Shown: one piece after another, positions 29,456-40,435 of the stretch
Position numbering within the stretch: position 1 is the stretch's first letter
How the letters are laid out: every line of letters begins with the position of its first letter
NCBI RefSeq assembly: GCF_947507565.1
Contig: NC_089180.1
Location: 2,976,001-3,040,000, forward strand
DNA length: 64,000 bases
Direction of reading: 5' to 3'
Origin: Oscarella lobularis
Lineage: Eukaryota > Porifera > Homoscleromorpha > Homosclerophorida > Oscarellidae
Notes under the pieces: model-generated
What the model saw: the letters and a program-made list of their open reading frames with translations, nothing else
Told to the model about the DNA's origin: nothing
The model's database searches: none
Position numbers and translations under genes: made by a program

Positions 29456-30467
29456 ATTTAGATTTTCAGCCTATTTTACAGCAATAACGACAAATCAAGC
29501 GAGAAAAGGCGAGAGAATGTGAGGAGAAGATGCGCGCGCGTTAGCGAAAAAGAAACGTCTTTGAAATCTGCGTATCTATAAGTTTTTAAGCTTCACCTGC
29601 GCCTAAGTTTCTGTATGTCAGAACGCACCGGCCTAGTGAATGAAACAGCACAGAATCAAATAATTGTCGAGATAGAAAAACCATTTCTAACTAATTCTTT
29701 TAACGGATACCACGTTTTGGCGCTGCCATGACTTTTCCTTTTGCGCCTGTTGATCAAAAGCTCTATTTTATTGGCATAAGAACTAACAACGTTTTATGAC
29801 TCGGACCCATCCCAAAAATAGTTTAGGCTTTAATCTGGCGATGCATTCGAGAGGCTCCTCGCGAAAATTAGGTCGATATAGCTTCTTGTAGACTTTGAAA
29901 GTTATTGGTAAATGGCACTGCATGTACATAACCGTGTATTTATACTTATCGTATAATTAATTGCAAAAATTAAAGACCTCACATAGATTGTGTACTGTCC
30001 GCATTTGATGATGATGCGGTGCCGATTGACAAAGAACTCTGTCGCGTCAATAGGATGCCAAGTGGGAATTGTGTGCGTATCCGTGTCTTATGAGTGGAGC
30101 GATCCTCTGATTGCGTTCAAGAGAAGTGCACTGTGATCCAGATGATAGCTGGGTTTAAGCTCTCGAATTACTATATTCTGTATATATTTAAATAAACGCC
30201 GTGTCTCGCAAAACATCAAACTGTTGCAAAGAATTGGGGCAGAAGGAGCCAAAAAGTTTGAGATTGATAGACGCCCGGGCTAGGGTTACACCATGTAGGG
30301 AATAACAAAAGTAGACAGCAAGGACGAGTCCCCCCATCGCTAATGCTAGAGCCCAGGAGTTATCAATCCTCTCACGGTGCCAGTCGATAGCCGAGTACCC
30401 ATATGTCACGTGAGCGATCCAGTATCCAAACATGGTCATTGGAAAACACCCGTCACATCGTCTAGAG
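29456..30467. other. no supported gene apart from a repeat
   Basis: It holds the dispersed repeat at 29826-30017. The 114-codon minus frame at 30188-30532 overlaps the end of the LINE endonuclease frame and has no domain. Confidence 0.4.
29826..30017 (+). repeat. dispersed repeat R2, copy 1
   Basis: Homologous in the same orientation to 56146-56330. Shared words: CATTCGAGAGGCT, GATATAGCTTCTTGTAGACT, GAAAGTTATTGG, ATACTTATCGTATAATTA and ACTGTCCGCATTT. Confidence 0.8.
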
Positions 30468-30950
30468 TCAATATTGAGTCTCGATGAAGATGGAGACACT
30501 ACTTGACGGAGGACGATAAATTGCTCCCACAATACTCTTCAATTTTCCAGGAAGGCGTATTTCCGCAAGAATCACTTCTAGATTTTGTAGTGAATCCGGA
30601 GCTGGAAGTGATGAAGAACAAAGTTTGCTTGAGACATATAAACAGACGCCTCCGCTATGACGTGAGCGATCATTTCTGAAAAGCTCAAATCCCTCGACAC
30701 AAAGAAAATTATTAGAGATGGAGTCATCCAGCTTTGTTTCAGAGAGTGCCAGAACATCCACTGAACAACGTCGTAGAATGAGTCGAATCCAGTCCAGTTT
30801 GGCAATAAGACTGTTGATATTGAGATGTGCAAAGATGACACCAGAGTTTGAGCAGTGATAGGACCGAAGATAGGACCGAAGAGAAATGATAGGCTCCCCA
30901 TATTGAGTTAGATTCGAAGGGTCCAAGAGCAAAGACGTGTCATTATCCAA
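30468..30950 (-). pseudogene. LINE endonuclease (EEP) domain, 5' part of an ORF2
   Basis: 160 codons with the N-terminal half of an apurinic-type endonuclease of CR1-like LINEs: GVIFAHLNINSLIAKLDWIR, VDVLALSETKLDDSISNNFL (catalytic Glu), DRSRHSGGVCLYVSSKL and IVGAIYRPPSSS. The frame then ends without the rest of the endonuclease or the RT, so it is a truncated copy. The codons before GVIF may be the natural start region. Confidence 0.75.
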
Positions 30951-31463
30951 TGCGGAAATCGAGACTTGACATCGAGAAAGTACGTATCGAAGTTATCGCT
31001 CTTTTCTCCCGAAATGCTACCCTAGCGACGATTGTAGTGCTCTCTTGCGGCCCTTTTGCAGCTGTTTCTTTTGTTAAGAGCGTCGAAGGAACGAAGCTAA
31101 CGGTTCCATGACCAATTTCAATGAGTGGGTGTGGCAGTGCTAGAGCGTGTCAGCAGCATATATGTACTTTTTTTCAAGGAATGAACTTCTAAACATAATA
31201 TTCTTTTGGGTCATACACAAGTTTTCTGATGTCGTAATCGCAAGCCATGCTTTTGCATGCCATGCTTTTCACTAACCCAACGAAAGGCGTACGTGATTGT
31301 GACAAAAGAACCCTTCGCTCTGCTGGACTGTCGTCAGGTTTGTCCAATGTATTTCCTTGCTTTCGTTTGGTGGCTTTCTTTTAGTCTCCGCTAGCGCTTA
31401 GCCTCTCAGGCTTCTCCTCAACGCCGCCGAACGCTCCAGCTTTGTCACGCCCTCTGCCGTTTC
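30951..31463. other. no supported gene
   Basis: No coding signal or strong repeat, apart from a tandem TGCATGCCATGCTTTT word near 31250. Confidence 0.4.
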
Positions 31464-31647
31464 TAAGGAACCTTTTGACTGGTCTATGGAATTAATTTCC
31501 CCATAGATATCGACTCATAAGGAACCTTTTGACTGGTCTATAGAATTAATTTCCCCATAGAGATTGACTCATAAGGAACCTTTTGACAGGTCTTGGGAAT
31601 TAATTTCCCCATATATATCGTCTTCTAAGGAACCTTTTGACTGAGCT
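31464..31647 (+). repeat. 54-bp tandem repeat, about 3.4 units
   Basis: TAAGGAACCTTTTGACTGGT starts at 31464, 31518, 31572 (ACAGGT variant) and 31626, each unit with GAATTAATTTCCCCATA in the middle. Confidence 0.9.
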
Positions 31648-32289
31648 TTTTTGTTACTGGTTTCATATTTAGATTGAACGAAGCGATGATGTTTATATGA
31701 TCTACATTGCAATAGAAATTCTAAGAGCAAAGCGTATTGTAAGCCTTTTGACTTTGTATTGAACTGCTCCATTGGCCCTGCAGAAAGCCTTTCCCGCATT
31801 ACAGAACAACCACTGCGTCTCCAAGTCGTTCGGTCTTCTTTGGTCTTCTTCGTCGATTCCGTCGAGACTGTAGAATGGCTTTTCGTAGGGTCATTCGAGC
31901 ACTTTTCAAATCAGAACGAAGTAAAACGGCTGCTGTTAGAAATAAGCCAGTCATTTTATCCCACTTCTTGGTGAGACAGGACGACCCCGATCAAACTATC
32001 TGCTTTAGAACTATGTGCTCAGCATGACAGACAAGCTTGTGAAACTAAAACGAACAAATACAGTAGCCTGTTTCCTTTCAGTTTGGCAGGCTTTTCAAGA
32101 TTTCTATTCATAAGCATGGTCATGTTCTGTTGCAGCCTAAAAGTAAGTACTTCCTATTTACGCCAAAGTCATTACAGTAATAAACAACACCTTATATCCT
32201 TGCTCAAACAACATGTGATCAACTCTGCGGATGTCGTCTTCATTAGGAGCACTTCAGTTGGGGAAAACTAATTAGATTGTTGTAAAGCT
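31648..32289. other. no supported gene
   Basis: Short unconvincing frames on both strands. Confidence 0.35.
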
Positions 32290-32876
32290 TAGTCTTGACT
32301 AAGTACCTTATTGTCTTTTGCTTCCTCCATCGTTTGGAATACTTCTTAAATTTATCAACTGGGTGTTCAGGCTTTCTTTTGCGCTGGATAGCCATGTTGG
32401 TCACAGGAAAGCTACCAGTCTCTGGTCCCTCTTCAACAGCAGCTTCTTGAAGACAGCTACTGGCCCGACGTAGCAATGCAACGGCTTTGACAGTCATTTG
32501 GCGGCACGCTATCGTTTGAAGCCAAGGCAACAATTGAAGTGCAAAGAGACTTTATCTGAAGTACGCTGTTTTCTCTTTCTGCGATAAATTAACGTATCAT
32601 GTCAGAACTTTATTTATACTCACAATAGAACTTACCACTCTCTACCACGCCATCACTGCTGCGAGTCTGAGATAAGGCACTGTCGCCGTCGGAGTATATG
32701 ATGGCTCGAGCAGGCGCTGACCAACCGTCAGACTCGCAGGACTCACGTGCGGCACACCCGCTCATCATGCTGATTTTATGTATGTGTTTGCATACATTAC
32801 CTGATTGATAGTCAAAGCATGTGCAGTTGTAGGTATGCCGACAAATTCTTTCACATCCGCCGTTGTTGCACAACAC
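32290..32876 (-). pseudogene. SWIM zinc-finger, MULE-type transposase C-terminus
   Basis: The minus exon at 32876-32636 encodes CERICRHTYNCTCFDYQSGN then VCKHIHKI, a SWIM finger (CxC ... CxHxH) as at the end of MULE-type transposases, followed by a Ser/Asp-rich stretch and a GTAAGT donor. A second segment (about 32530-32300) has helices typical of the tail after SWIM (QTIACRQMTVKAVALLRR, EEGPETGSFPV, KRKPEHPVDKFKKYSKRW). The acceptor between them is uncertain. The 5' part is cut by the pogo-type MITE region at 32922. The catalytic domain is missing. Confidence 0.55.
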
Positions 32877-32921
32877 TGGACACCCTTGGGCACGGCAAGG
32901 TCCAGGTCATGCATATGTATA

Positions 32922-33094
32922 CAGCAGAACCTGTCTTAGCGGACACTCTGTTTAGCGGACACATCCTAATAACGGACACCAACCGTGGAACGGATTAATC
33001 TTTTTACACTATAAAACACCTTAAGAGCGGACAAATTTTCTATAACGGACAAAAAGCGTGGTCCCAAAGTGTCCGCTATTGAGAGGTTCTACTG
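32922..33094. mobile_element. pogo/Tigger-type MITE, 173 bp
   Basis: The ends, CAGCAGAACCTGTCTTAGCG and the inverse of CAGTAGAACCTCTCAATAGC, lie between TA dinucleotides (32920-32921 and 33095-33096), as in Tc1/mariner-pogo elements. The interior repeats GCGGACA/ACGGACA words. Non-autonomous. Confidence 0.85.
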
Positions 33095-34208
33095 TATAAG
33101 TGGGTTCCGCTTCAAATTTCGACAAATCTTTGCCGTTTTATTGAATCCTTTTCGCCGCTTCCATTATATCATTCCGAGTCACTTTCAAAAGTGAAAATAA
33201 TCTGCAAAATATTCTTTCAGCGTCTTGCTAGACAGAGTCATGCCAATCGGCTATGGTCGTTGAAAAAAGATACGCGGCATATTTCGTTGAAGGTATAGAA
33301 AAAACCTTACCCCAAATTTTGTGTCTTATTGATCCTGGAGATGTGATGAAATGGGCCTCTACTTTTGCGGTCTCTCTGATCGAGTCCACACCGTTTTGTG
33401 AAGACTGTCTGGCATAAAAATGGAATTATAATCTGCTGCAGTGAACACGCTGGAAATGCTATATTGACTTAATGGGTATTGGAATTGCAGCGTGTGCTAG
33501 CCACCGCTGCAAGATTAATTGTATCAACGCACGGGCTCCATGAGTAGTCTCAATGAAACCAGCTTTTGTCCTCTCTCCGGTGAAGATACCAGCAAATCGA
33601 TCGCTTCGCGAACTGCAAACGATCGCGTGGACTTGATTCCGCTCCGTGTTGATGCGGTTGCGGTAGAATCATCTCACTTAATGATATTGTTCGTCGCGCC
33701 CACTTTTTGTTTTTATTTCTGCTCCATCCAGTCTGCGTTCCGCCTCATTTTCTGAAGCAGCGACGCAGGCGGATAGAGCGATCATTTCCGAATGCAATTG
33801 CCGATGCCTTGTCCGCGACGATGCTGTAATTGCCTACAGTGGTTTTCAGGTAGGTTGTCTCTCCTGTGACACGTCTTTGGGTGAACGCGCGTGGGCCTCA
33901 GTCCCGGATAATCAAACTCGCAAATGGCGGAACAAATTCCGAAATCGACACAAATTCTTATCCTGAAGCCTGGTAAAGCAATCTCGCTCACGCTTCTTTG
34001 TCACGATCGTCGCTTTAGGCTCTATCGTTTCTACGACGACTTCTTCCGTGTCTGCAACTGTTCTTTCCCCGTCTTTCACTCTTTCGTCGAGTCAACCCGT
34101 CCCTCGCTCAAGTCCAGATGACAAAACCAGTGGCGCCTGTGCCGTCGACTGTTCACAGTTCTTGTACGCTGTCTGCCGTGACGTCACTAAGTACGAGCCA
34201 GAATCAAT
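33095..34208. other. no supported gene
   Basis: Short frames only. A CRE-like TGACGTCA lies near 34179, just before the P-loop fragment. Confidence 0.35.
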
Positions 34209-34327
34209 AAAATCCATATTCATTTAAAGTCAAAATCGTGCTGGTTGGCGGTCGAGGAGGAGGAAAAACATTCATACTAAGAAGTGCTGACGTGCATGCT
34301 ATCAATACAGTATCCGAGCTTAATTAA
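34209..34327 (+). CDS. P-loop NTPase fragment
   Basis: About 40 codons: YSFKVKIVLVGGRGGGKTFI has a beta strand and Walker A (G-G-R-G-G-G-K-T) as at the start of Ras/Rab/Roc-type GTPases, then LRSADVHAINTVSELN and a stop. No switch regions follow. It may be one exon or a broken retrocopy. Confidence 0.35.
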
Positions 34328-34441
34328 GTCTTTCATTGAAAAAAAATTTTATTCGGAGCTCGGAAGACGACATGTTGCAGAAATTGGCGCAATGAAGAAT
34401 GGAAGTCGGGTTTGGTTTTGTAAAGCTGCAGACGTCCAATA

Positions 34442-35013
34442 ATGAAGCGCACCGACGTCACACTTTGGTCCACGGCACAAGAGCGAGACGGCACGACAAG
34501 CGACGATGACAACTTGAGCGATTCTGATTCCAATTCCACCTCTCCTTTTAAAAAGAAAGCTCGAAAATCCTCATCAGGAAAGAAAAAAATACCAAAGACG
34601 ATCGAATTAAAAACTTGAAAGACGAGCATGGAAACGCATTCACAATCTTGCAGTACAGGCTTTGGGCAGAAATGGTCGATGTTGGAACTCACGAATCGCT
34701 CGAGTCTCCTCGTGATGTCCCAGCGTTCTTGGGAAAACAAACAGGATCAGGAGGAAAAAGAGTTACGTTTGCAACTGCTGTTTCGGAGCTGGGAACTGCT
34801 ATCGCGTCGGCTGTGTCAGGCAAGCCTGTTTGTCTACGAAGCTCTACGGCTGGAGGCGACGTTTCTCTTAGCCCGTCCAGAAAAGCAGAGATTCGTAGTA
34901 AATACATTCAACAGCTACGCGAACTTCACGATTTGATGAAGATAGGAGCTATAGATCAGTGTGACTTTGACGACCAGAAGAGCTTGATAATGGGTGAGCT
35001 GGGTAACATTTAG
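34442..35013 (+). pseudogene. SHOCT-like helical protein, one frameshift
   Basis: ATG 34442 opens MKRTDVTLWSTAQERDGTTS, an acid/Ser-rich stretch and a basic FKKKARKSSSGKKK block. Near 34600 the frame changes by one and continues LKDEHGNAFTILQYRLWAEM, GTHESLESPRDVPAFLGKQ, a Gly/Ser segment, and a C-terminal helix pair ELHDLMKIGAIDQCDFDDQK, SLIMGEL that resembles a SHOCT-type motif (short helices after a linker). About 190 residues in all. I recall similar uncharacterised proteins in other invertebrates, possibly element-borne. Function unknown. Confidence 0.4.
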
Positions 35014-35201
35014 CAAACAGTCTGCTATACAGATTTGAGAACATGCTTTGGTTATTCATAGTTTAAGTAAGAAAATCGTAAAAACGCTTTGTTTTGTTAA
35101 TTAAGGGTTAATTAATTGAGCGTTGGCAGAGTTAAATTTAACGTTTTACGAAAGAGTCTATTGCATGGAATTTCCTTCTACCGCAGAATAAAGTTAACGT
35201 T

Positions 35202-36176
35202 TTAAGTATAACCACTATGAGATATGTACTGTTCACAGTCTCTCTTTGTGACATGAAGAAAAGCTTCAACGATTAACTTCCTGTAGCCAATGGCGCTACG
35301 CATTAGACGACTGGATTCAGCTCTGATAAAATATTTCACTTTAGAAAACACTTCTTCTATCGGGTTAAGATCGGGACTGTACGGTGGAAGAAACTTTACC
35401 AAAACGCCTATACTTTGAAGGAGGCCTGTCACTTCCTTCATATATGATGAATGGATGCGTTATCCATTACGACAATGCTGTGAGGGTTTGTTCCATTAAA
35501 GGGCTGAAAATGCTGCAGCATATTCTTCCTTAAAAAATTAGCAAACGTTTCACCACTAATGTTGTGGTCGTAAGTAACTGCGTCGAGTACACCCGACATT
35601 GAAATGGCGGCAATAGTGTTTTTTCTCTTATTGTAAAATACAGGAAACTTCTCTGTGGCTTTTTTACCTCTTGGAGCATATCCGTATCTTCTAATTCCAT
35701 TACGAAAATCGAATCCAACTTCATCAATAAAAACGAACATTTCAGGCAAGTAGTACGGATTGCTGACTACCACGGCTTTAAAGTGAGACCGTTTTTTCTC
35801 ACATCTGCAAGACGCAATTGTTTTCAATTTTTTGCGAGAGAAATTACTTGATTGCAAAAAGCGGCTGAGTGTCGATAGGCTTGCTTCTCTTCCTGTTTTG
35901 TGAAAAAGGTATGCTAAAAGCTCCCGCAAATAAACTGTGGGATTGCGAATGGACGCGAAGCAGTTCGAATTCATCAACCCGGTTGAGAATCTTCATCGGA
36001 CCATGTCTCTGTCTCTAAGCAGTAACGTCGCCGGTTCTAAGAAGCCTCTGGTTGTATCGACGAACTGATTTCTCCGATATGAAGAGTATTCCTGCTATTT
36101 TGCTTGGCGATTTTCGTTGACATAGAAAAAGCCGCACTACTCGCCATCGTAGATCCGTAGAATAAGCTTTAGCCAT
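35202..36176 (-). pseudogene. Tc1/mariner-type (DDE_3) transposase, broken
   Basis: From ATG 36176: an HTH (YSTDLRWRVVRLFL ... KIAGILFISEKSVRRYNQRL), an in-frame stop near 36035, a frame change near 35955, then NPTVYLRELLAYLF, SRFLQSSNFSRKKL, MFVFIDEVGFDFRNG (first Asp), YGYAPRGKKA, GVLDAVTYDHNISGETF, HSIVVMDNASIHH (second Asp), a frame change near 35447, and KFLPPYSPDLNPIEEVFSKV (Glu). It ends at 35202. All three catalytic residues are present but three lesions inactivate it. Terminal repeats were not found. Confidence 0.8.
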
Positions 36177-36267
36177 GATCAAGCTGTCAGAGCTGCACAG
36201 TAGTTTCGAATACTTCTGAGAAACTGCGCGTGCGCAGTTGTGTACGGGACATTCTTCAGACCTGCAG

Positions 36268-36679
36268 CTAGGACAGCCTACATGAAAACGACTGTATCTG
36301 AAGAGATACTGCGAGCTTCTGCTTCCACAAAAGACAGAACTCCGCAGGACTCATTCCCACTTCGGACGGCGCAAGACGGAACAGATCCTTTACCGTATTG
36401 CGCGTGTGAGAAGCCCAGTAACCATACACCTCGAAGGCGATAGGTCGAAACAAATTTCCTTCCTCCCACGTCAATTCTTCGTATTTCCTGATTTCACCTT
36501 TACTTTTCTTCCGCAGCGTGACCGACTCTCTCGCTCGCCGACGAGACAAAGTTCTTGGACAAGGGATGAGTAATAGTGACATCCAAGAAGAGTTTCTACC
36601 ATCTTGAAAGTCGTAAATAACGATGTCAGGACGTTCTTCACCTGTATATTGCGAGGTGACTTCTTTTCTGCAACGGAGG
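36268..36679 (-). pseudogene. C-terminal tail of a non-LTR-type reverse transcriptase
   Basis: Minus codons RPDIVIYDFQDGRNSS, RARESVTLRKKSKGEIRKYE and LFRPIAFEVYGYW match the nuclease-like tail of the RT family whose central part is at 29104-29455 (RPD-x-W/F, A-x-KxxKY, F-x-P-x-A-x-E-x-G). A gypsy LTR is inserted directly upstream at 36680. Confidence 0.55.
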
Positions 36680-36835
36680 TGTAATGCCCTGCTCTGTAGC
36701 CGTTGGGGGTGTACCCTCTTTATTGGTCTACAGGTGGAAGTGCTCTCTAAGGAAAGTCGCTCTCCTTATGTACTATCGTGTGACGTACATTACCTAACTA
36801 CAGTAGGGACCTTACTACTATAGTCCAACTCCACA
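36680..36835 (-). repeat. LTR of the gypsy element, 156 bp
   Basis: On the minus strand it starts TGTGGAGTTGG and ends GGGCATTACA (TG...CA), preceded by the purine tract AGAAAGGGGGA at 36836-36846. No second LTR is present. Confidence 0.7.
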
Positions 36836-39608
36836 TCCCCCTTTCTGAGGATGGGCCCTTACGACGAGCTGTATCTGTCCGAAGGTTTGGACGGTCTACC
36901 ACTTTTGGTAGTTTTCTGCACTGGCGTCCTCTGGTTGTCTTGGACGGCAGGTTGGGCTGCTTCTCCTGGCTCCTCCACGACCCGAGCACCTCCCTCTGCG
37001 CCGACGACTGGCTCCTCCAAGGCTGGAACGCCTTCCTTTGCGTCGACGACATTATTTACTGGTTCTATTGCTGGTGGCTGGTTCTCGCCTCCTGCGTCGT
37101 CGCCCTCGATCTCAATATCGGGCTCTTCAGCTTGTTGCTGCGCTGGTTCCTGAGCGTCGGAGACATATGGGAGATCGTCGTCTTTGTCCTCCGTATCCAC
37201 TCTCTCGTTTGCAACCATTAACCTTTTCCTGTTCCGGCGGAAAGTGCCGGACGGTGTGACAACGTATCTGGGGCTTGAGGCTTTCGATAACACTCTGCCG
37301 TGTTCTCGACGATCTTCAAGGAAAACTGCAGCTCCATCCTCCAGCGGCGGGAGTTGTTTTGCGCGATGACTTTTGTCTTATTGTTGCTTTTGTGTCTCTC
37401 TGGACTGTTTGTCTATTTCCACGATGTCGCTCCACGTTATCTGCCGGGAGACCAGTTGCTCGTGCACCATTGCAACCGTCGTCCTTAGACGTCGGCCGAT
37501 GAGTATCTCTGCTGGGGAGAACCCATTACTCAATGGTGTCGCTCGTATGAATCTTTTGCTTTTCTCAGAAGATTCTTGATTGTTTGAACCATACGTTCGG
37601 CCTCGCCGTTGCTTTGGGGGTAGTGTGGACTGCTCGTGATGAGGCTGAAGAATTGCTTGAACGCCTTGGAGGCATATTGTCCGGAATACCGCGTCGGCTG
37701 AAAATTGACTTCAAGTGTGTGATGACAGCACTTGAAGTTGTCGATTCTAATTTCGCCAATTCCGGAAACCTGGAAATAGTCCACCACGAGAAGGTACGAA
37801 TTTCTATTCAATTCGAATAAATCCGTACCGACCATTTGGGATTCCGACTGAAGCATCGGCTCCGGCTGGTTGGTTTTCTCTTTGTTGCAGATATCGCATC
37901 TTTCGATTTTCTCTTGAATTTGCACTGAGAGGTTTGGCGACCAAACAGAGCAATTAGCTCGGGCTCGGCATTTAACGATACCAAGGTGTCCTTCATGAAG
38001 ACGCTCGAGCATTTCTTTTCGAAGACTTTGCGGAATGATTAGGCGATTTCCGCGAAGAAGGAGGCCTTCGGTGACCGAAATTTCTCCGGCTACCTTGTAG
38101 TACAGTTTCAGCTCTCCTTTCAGGGCGTTGACGTTGGGCCACCCATTGGCGCAAAATTTTGCCAAAAGACTGCAGACTTCATCTTTCTTCTGCTGTTCCC
38201 GAATTTCCGCAAGCTTGTCTTCCGTGGCTGGAAGATCTGCAATTACCCCTAAGGCGTATGCTACGGCGGCTTCCGTGAGCTCGTTGACGGCTGGATCCTT
38301 GTTAGGCAGCGGCGCGCGTGATAGGGTATCCGGCGTAAACATCTGGGAACCGGGAACATGAGAGATATAGAATCTATATCTGATCAGACGGAGTCGAAAA
38401 CGCTAAACCCGTGGAGGAAGCTCATCCAGACGCTTCTCCACGCCGAGGAGGGGTACCAACGGTTTATGGTCGGTATAGACGAAAAATTGCGGCAGTCCAA
38501 AAAGGTAATCGTGGAATTTCTCACAAGCCCATGCGGTGGAAAACGCTTCTTTTTCGATCTGCGCGTAGCGCTGTTCGGCTGGCTTCAGTGAATACGACGC
38601 ATATGCGACTGCACGTAAACTTCCGTCGTCTCCTCGCTGCAGGACAGCTCCAAGACCAACTCCACGGACACTATCAACTCGGCGTTGGGCGAGTAATGAG
38701 CCAGACACGGCGGCGAACTCAAGGCATCCTTGATTTTTTGAAAAGCCGTTGGCTGTGGCGCGTCCCATCACCACGCGTTTTTCTTCGATAGAAGACTTCG
38801 AAGAAGCTCGGTCAGCAACGAAAGATGAGGAATAAATGTCCCTACGTGATTGACCATGCCGAGAAAGCGTTGCACGTCTGGGACCGTTAACGGCGTCGGC
38901 ATGTCCGTGATTGCTCGAATTTTGTCCGGATCACTGCGGATTTCCTCCGAGTAGATGATCTGACCCAGGTATTTCACTGAAGTAGAGTAAGTGACGCATT
39001 TGGTCAGATTGAGAGTTGCTCCGTTTTTCTCCAGACGACTGCAGACATTTCGCAGCCTTTTATCGTGCTCTGCCTTATTTGCGCCGTGAATGAGTATATC
39101 GCCCATCATACAGACGACGCCGGGCAGGCCTGCAAGCATTTGGCTCATTTGCTTCTGAAAGTATTCAGGCGCAGATGTTATGCCAAAGGGCAACCGGTTG
39201 TACGGACACCGGCCATAAGGCGTGAAAAAGGTAGTCAACTTGCGTGATACTTTTGCAAGAATGACTTGCCAAAAACCACTATTGGCATCCAGTGTGGAGA
39301 AATATTTGCCTCCTGTCGTCAACTGGGCTAGGGTGTGTTCCACTGATGGCAACATCACTCTCTCACGCAGGACTGATTCGTTGAGCTTGCCGAGATCTAC
39401 GCAAATTCTTACGCGATCGGCCGATTTGGGCACTAGCACCATGCCAGAACACCAGTCCGTGGGTTCATCCACGCGAAAAATCACACCGGCCGCCTCCATA
39501 CTATCCAGCTCGGCGCGAACAGCATCCATCAGCGGCCCAGTTAATTTGATGACAGGGCTACTTATTTCTTTGCGGAATGTTCCTCTCGAGCGGTCAACTG
39601 TTTCTTAG
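36836..39608 (-). pseudogene. Ty3/gypsy pol (RT, RNase H, integrase), 5'-truncated
   Basis: Minus strand, 39608 down: RT with DAVRAELDSMEAAGVIF, DWCSGMVLVPK, RICVDLGKLNESV, STLDANSGFWQV, RLPFGITSAPEYFQ and CMMGDILIHG, where the usual catalytic pair Asp-Asp reads Gly-Asp. RNase H follows (GLGAVLQRGDDG, YAQIEKEAFSTAWACEKFHD, YTDHKPLVPLL), then an integrase HHCC finger (RLHEGHLGIVKCRARA, CDICNKEKTN), a core broken by frame changes near 37780-37700 (SSPHYPQSNGEAERMVQTI is intact), and the acidic tail ending near 36859. A stop near 38399 separates RNase H from MFTPDTLSRAPLPN. Gag and protease are missing; the element ends at 39608 against a Helitron piece. It is inactive. Confidence 0.85.
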
Positions 39609-40160
39609 GTAAATCTGGAAATTTTAGGTGTAAAAATTACTAGAATTTGCGGTGAAAGATTCGGGAAACTATACCTGTACGATTTGAACACACTACTCCG
39701 ATGCAGAAGAGCTATGCAACAATATGTCGTAGACATGTACGTCGAAACCGAAATTTCGTCCGATACCATCAGAAAGAATTACGAGCTAAGACGTATTCGA
39801 ATTTTGTTGATGCTCTACTCACCGACAACGCTGATCCTCGCGACGTTGGACAAAAGTAGTACTACTTTCCTCCTTTAGCGTTATATGCACCAACAAACTC
39901 AAGATGCAATGTCATACGTTCGGAAATTTGGCAAACCATCACTCTTTATTACGATGACCTGTAACCCAAAGTGGCCGGAGATACAGCGAGAACTCTTCCA
40001 TCGCCAGCAAGCGAACGATCGACCCGATATCATTGCCCGCGTTTTTCATCTGAAGAAAGAAAGTCTTATGAATGCTTTGACAAAGGGCTGCATATTTGGA
40101 AAGGTGTCAGCTCCCGTCTCTACGATCGAATGGCAAAAGCGAGGACTTCTATGGGATCAG
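39609..40160 (+). pseudogene. Helitron N-terminal (Helitron_like_N) fragment
   Basis: Plus frames: LLRCRRAMQQYVVDMYVETE, a frame change, YMHQQTQDAMSYVRKFGKPS, LFITMTCNPKWPEIQREL, NDRPDIIARVFHLKKESLMN, IFGKVSAPVSTIEWQKRGL, the domain preceding the Rep nuclease in Helitrons. It stops just before the HUH motif would begin. At least one stop (39876-39878) and a frame change. Confidence 0.75.
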
Positions 40161-40179
40161 TAAAGCAGCTTGGCTATGG

Positions 40180-40435
40180 GCTTTGTGACGGGACCCGTTG
40201 GTCCGGGATAGGTGTTGATATCTAGCGGGTAGTATGCCCCGAGAAGCAATATCACAAAAACATCACATCGAAATCGATCGCTTCGGTCGCTTACCGCACG
40301 AAGCGCAGACCTTGTCTTGCGAGCGCACGATAAGTCGTATGCCGTTCCGCATCGTCCGCACCTCCATATAACGCCTTCTAGTAGGCCCTTGCACCTCTGG
40401 CAACCTATTCCGCAATATAGCGCTATAATCTTCAC
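40180..40435 (-). pseudogene. possible LINE 5' ORF piece with zinc-ribbon and NPGP-like end
   Basis: A minus frame encodes CQRCKGLLEGVIWRCGRCGT ... DLSC (four Cys pairs, ribbon-like), then VILLLGAYYPLDINTYPGP, which recalls the hydrophobic-D-x-E-x-NPGP signature near the start of many LINE ORFs. Weak but suggestive. Confidence 0.3.

Noticed and set aside
30188-30532. 114-codon minus ORF with hydrophobic segments as a membrane protein
   Set aside because: It partly overlaps the LINE endonuclease frame, has no start context or family resemblance, and looks like 3' debris.
31464-31647. CRISPR-like array
   Set aside because: The 54-bp units are contiguous tandem repeats without unique spacers, in a eukaryotic context.
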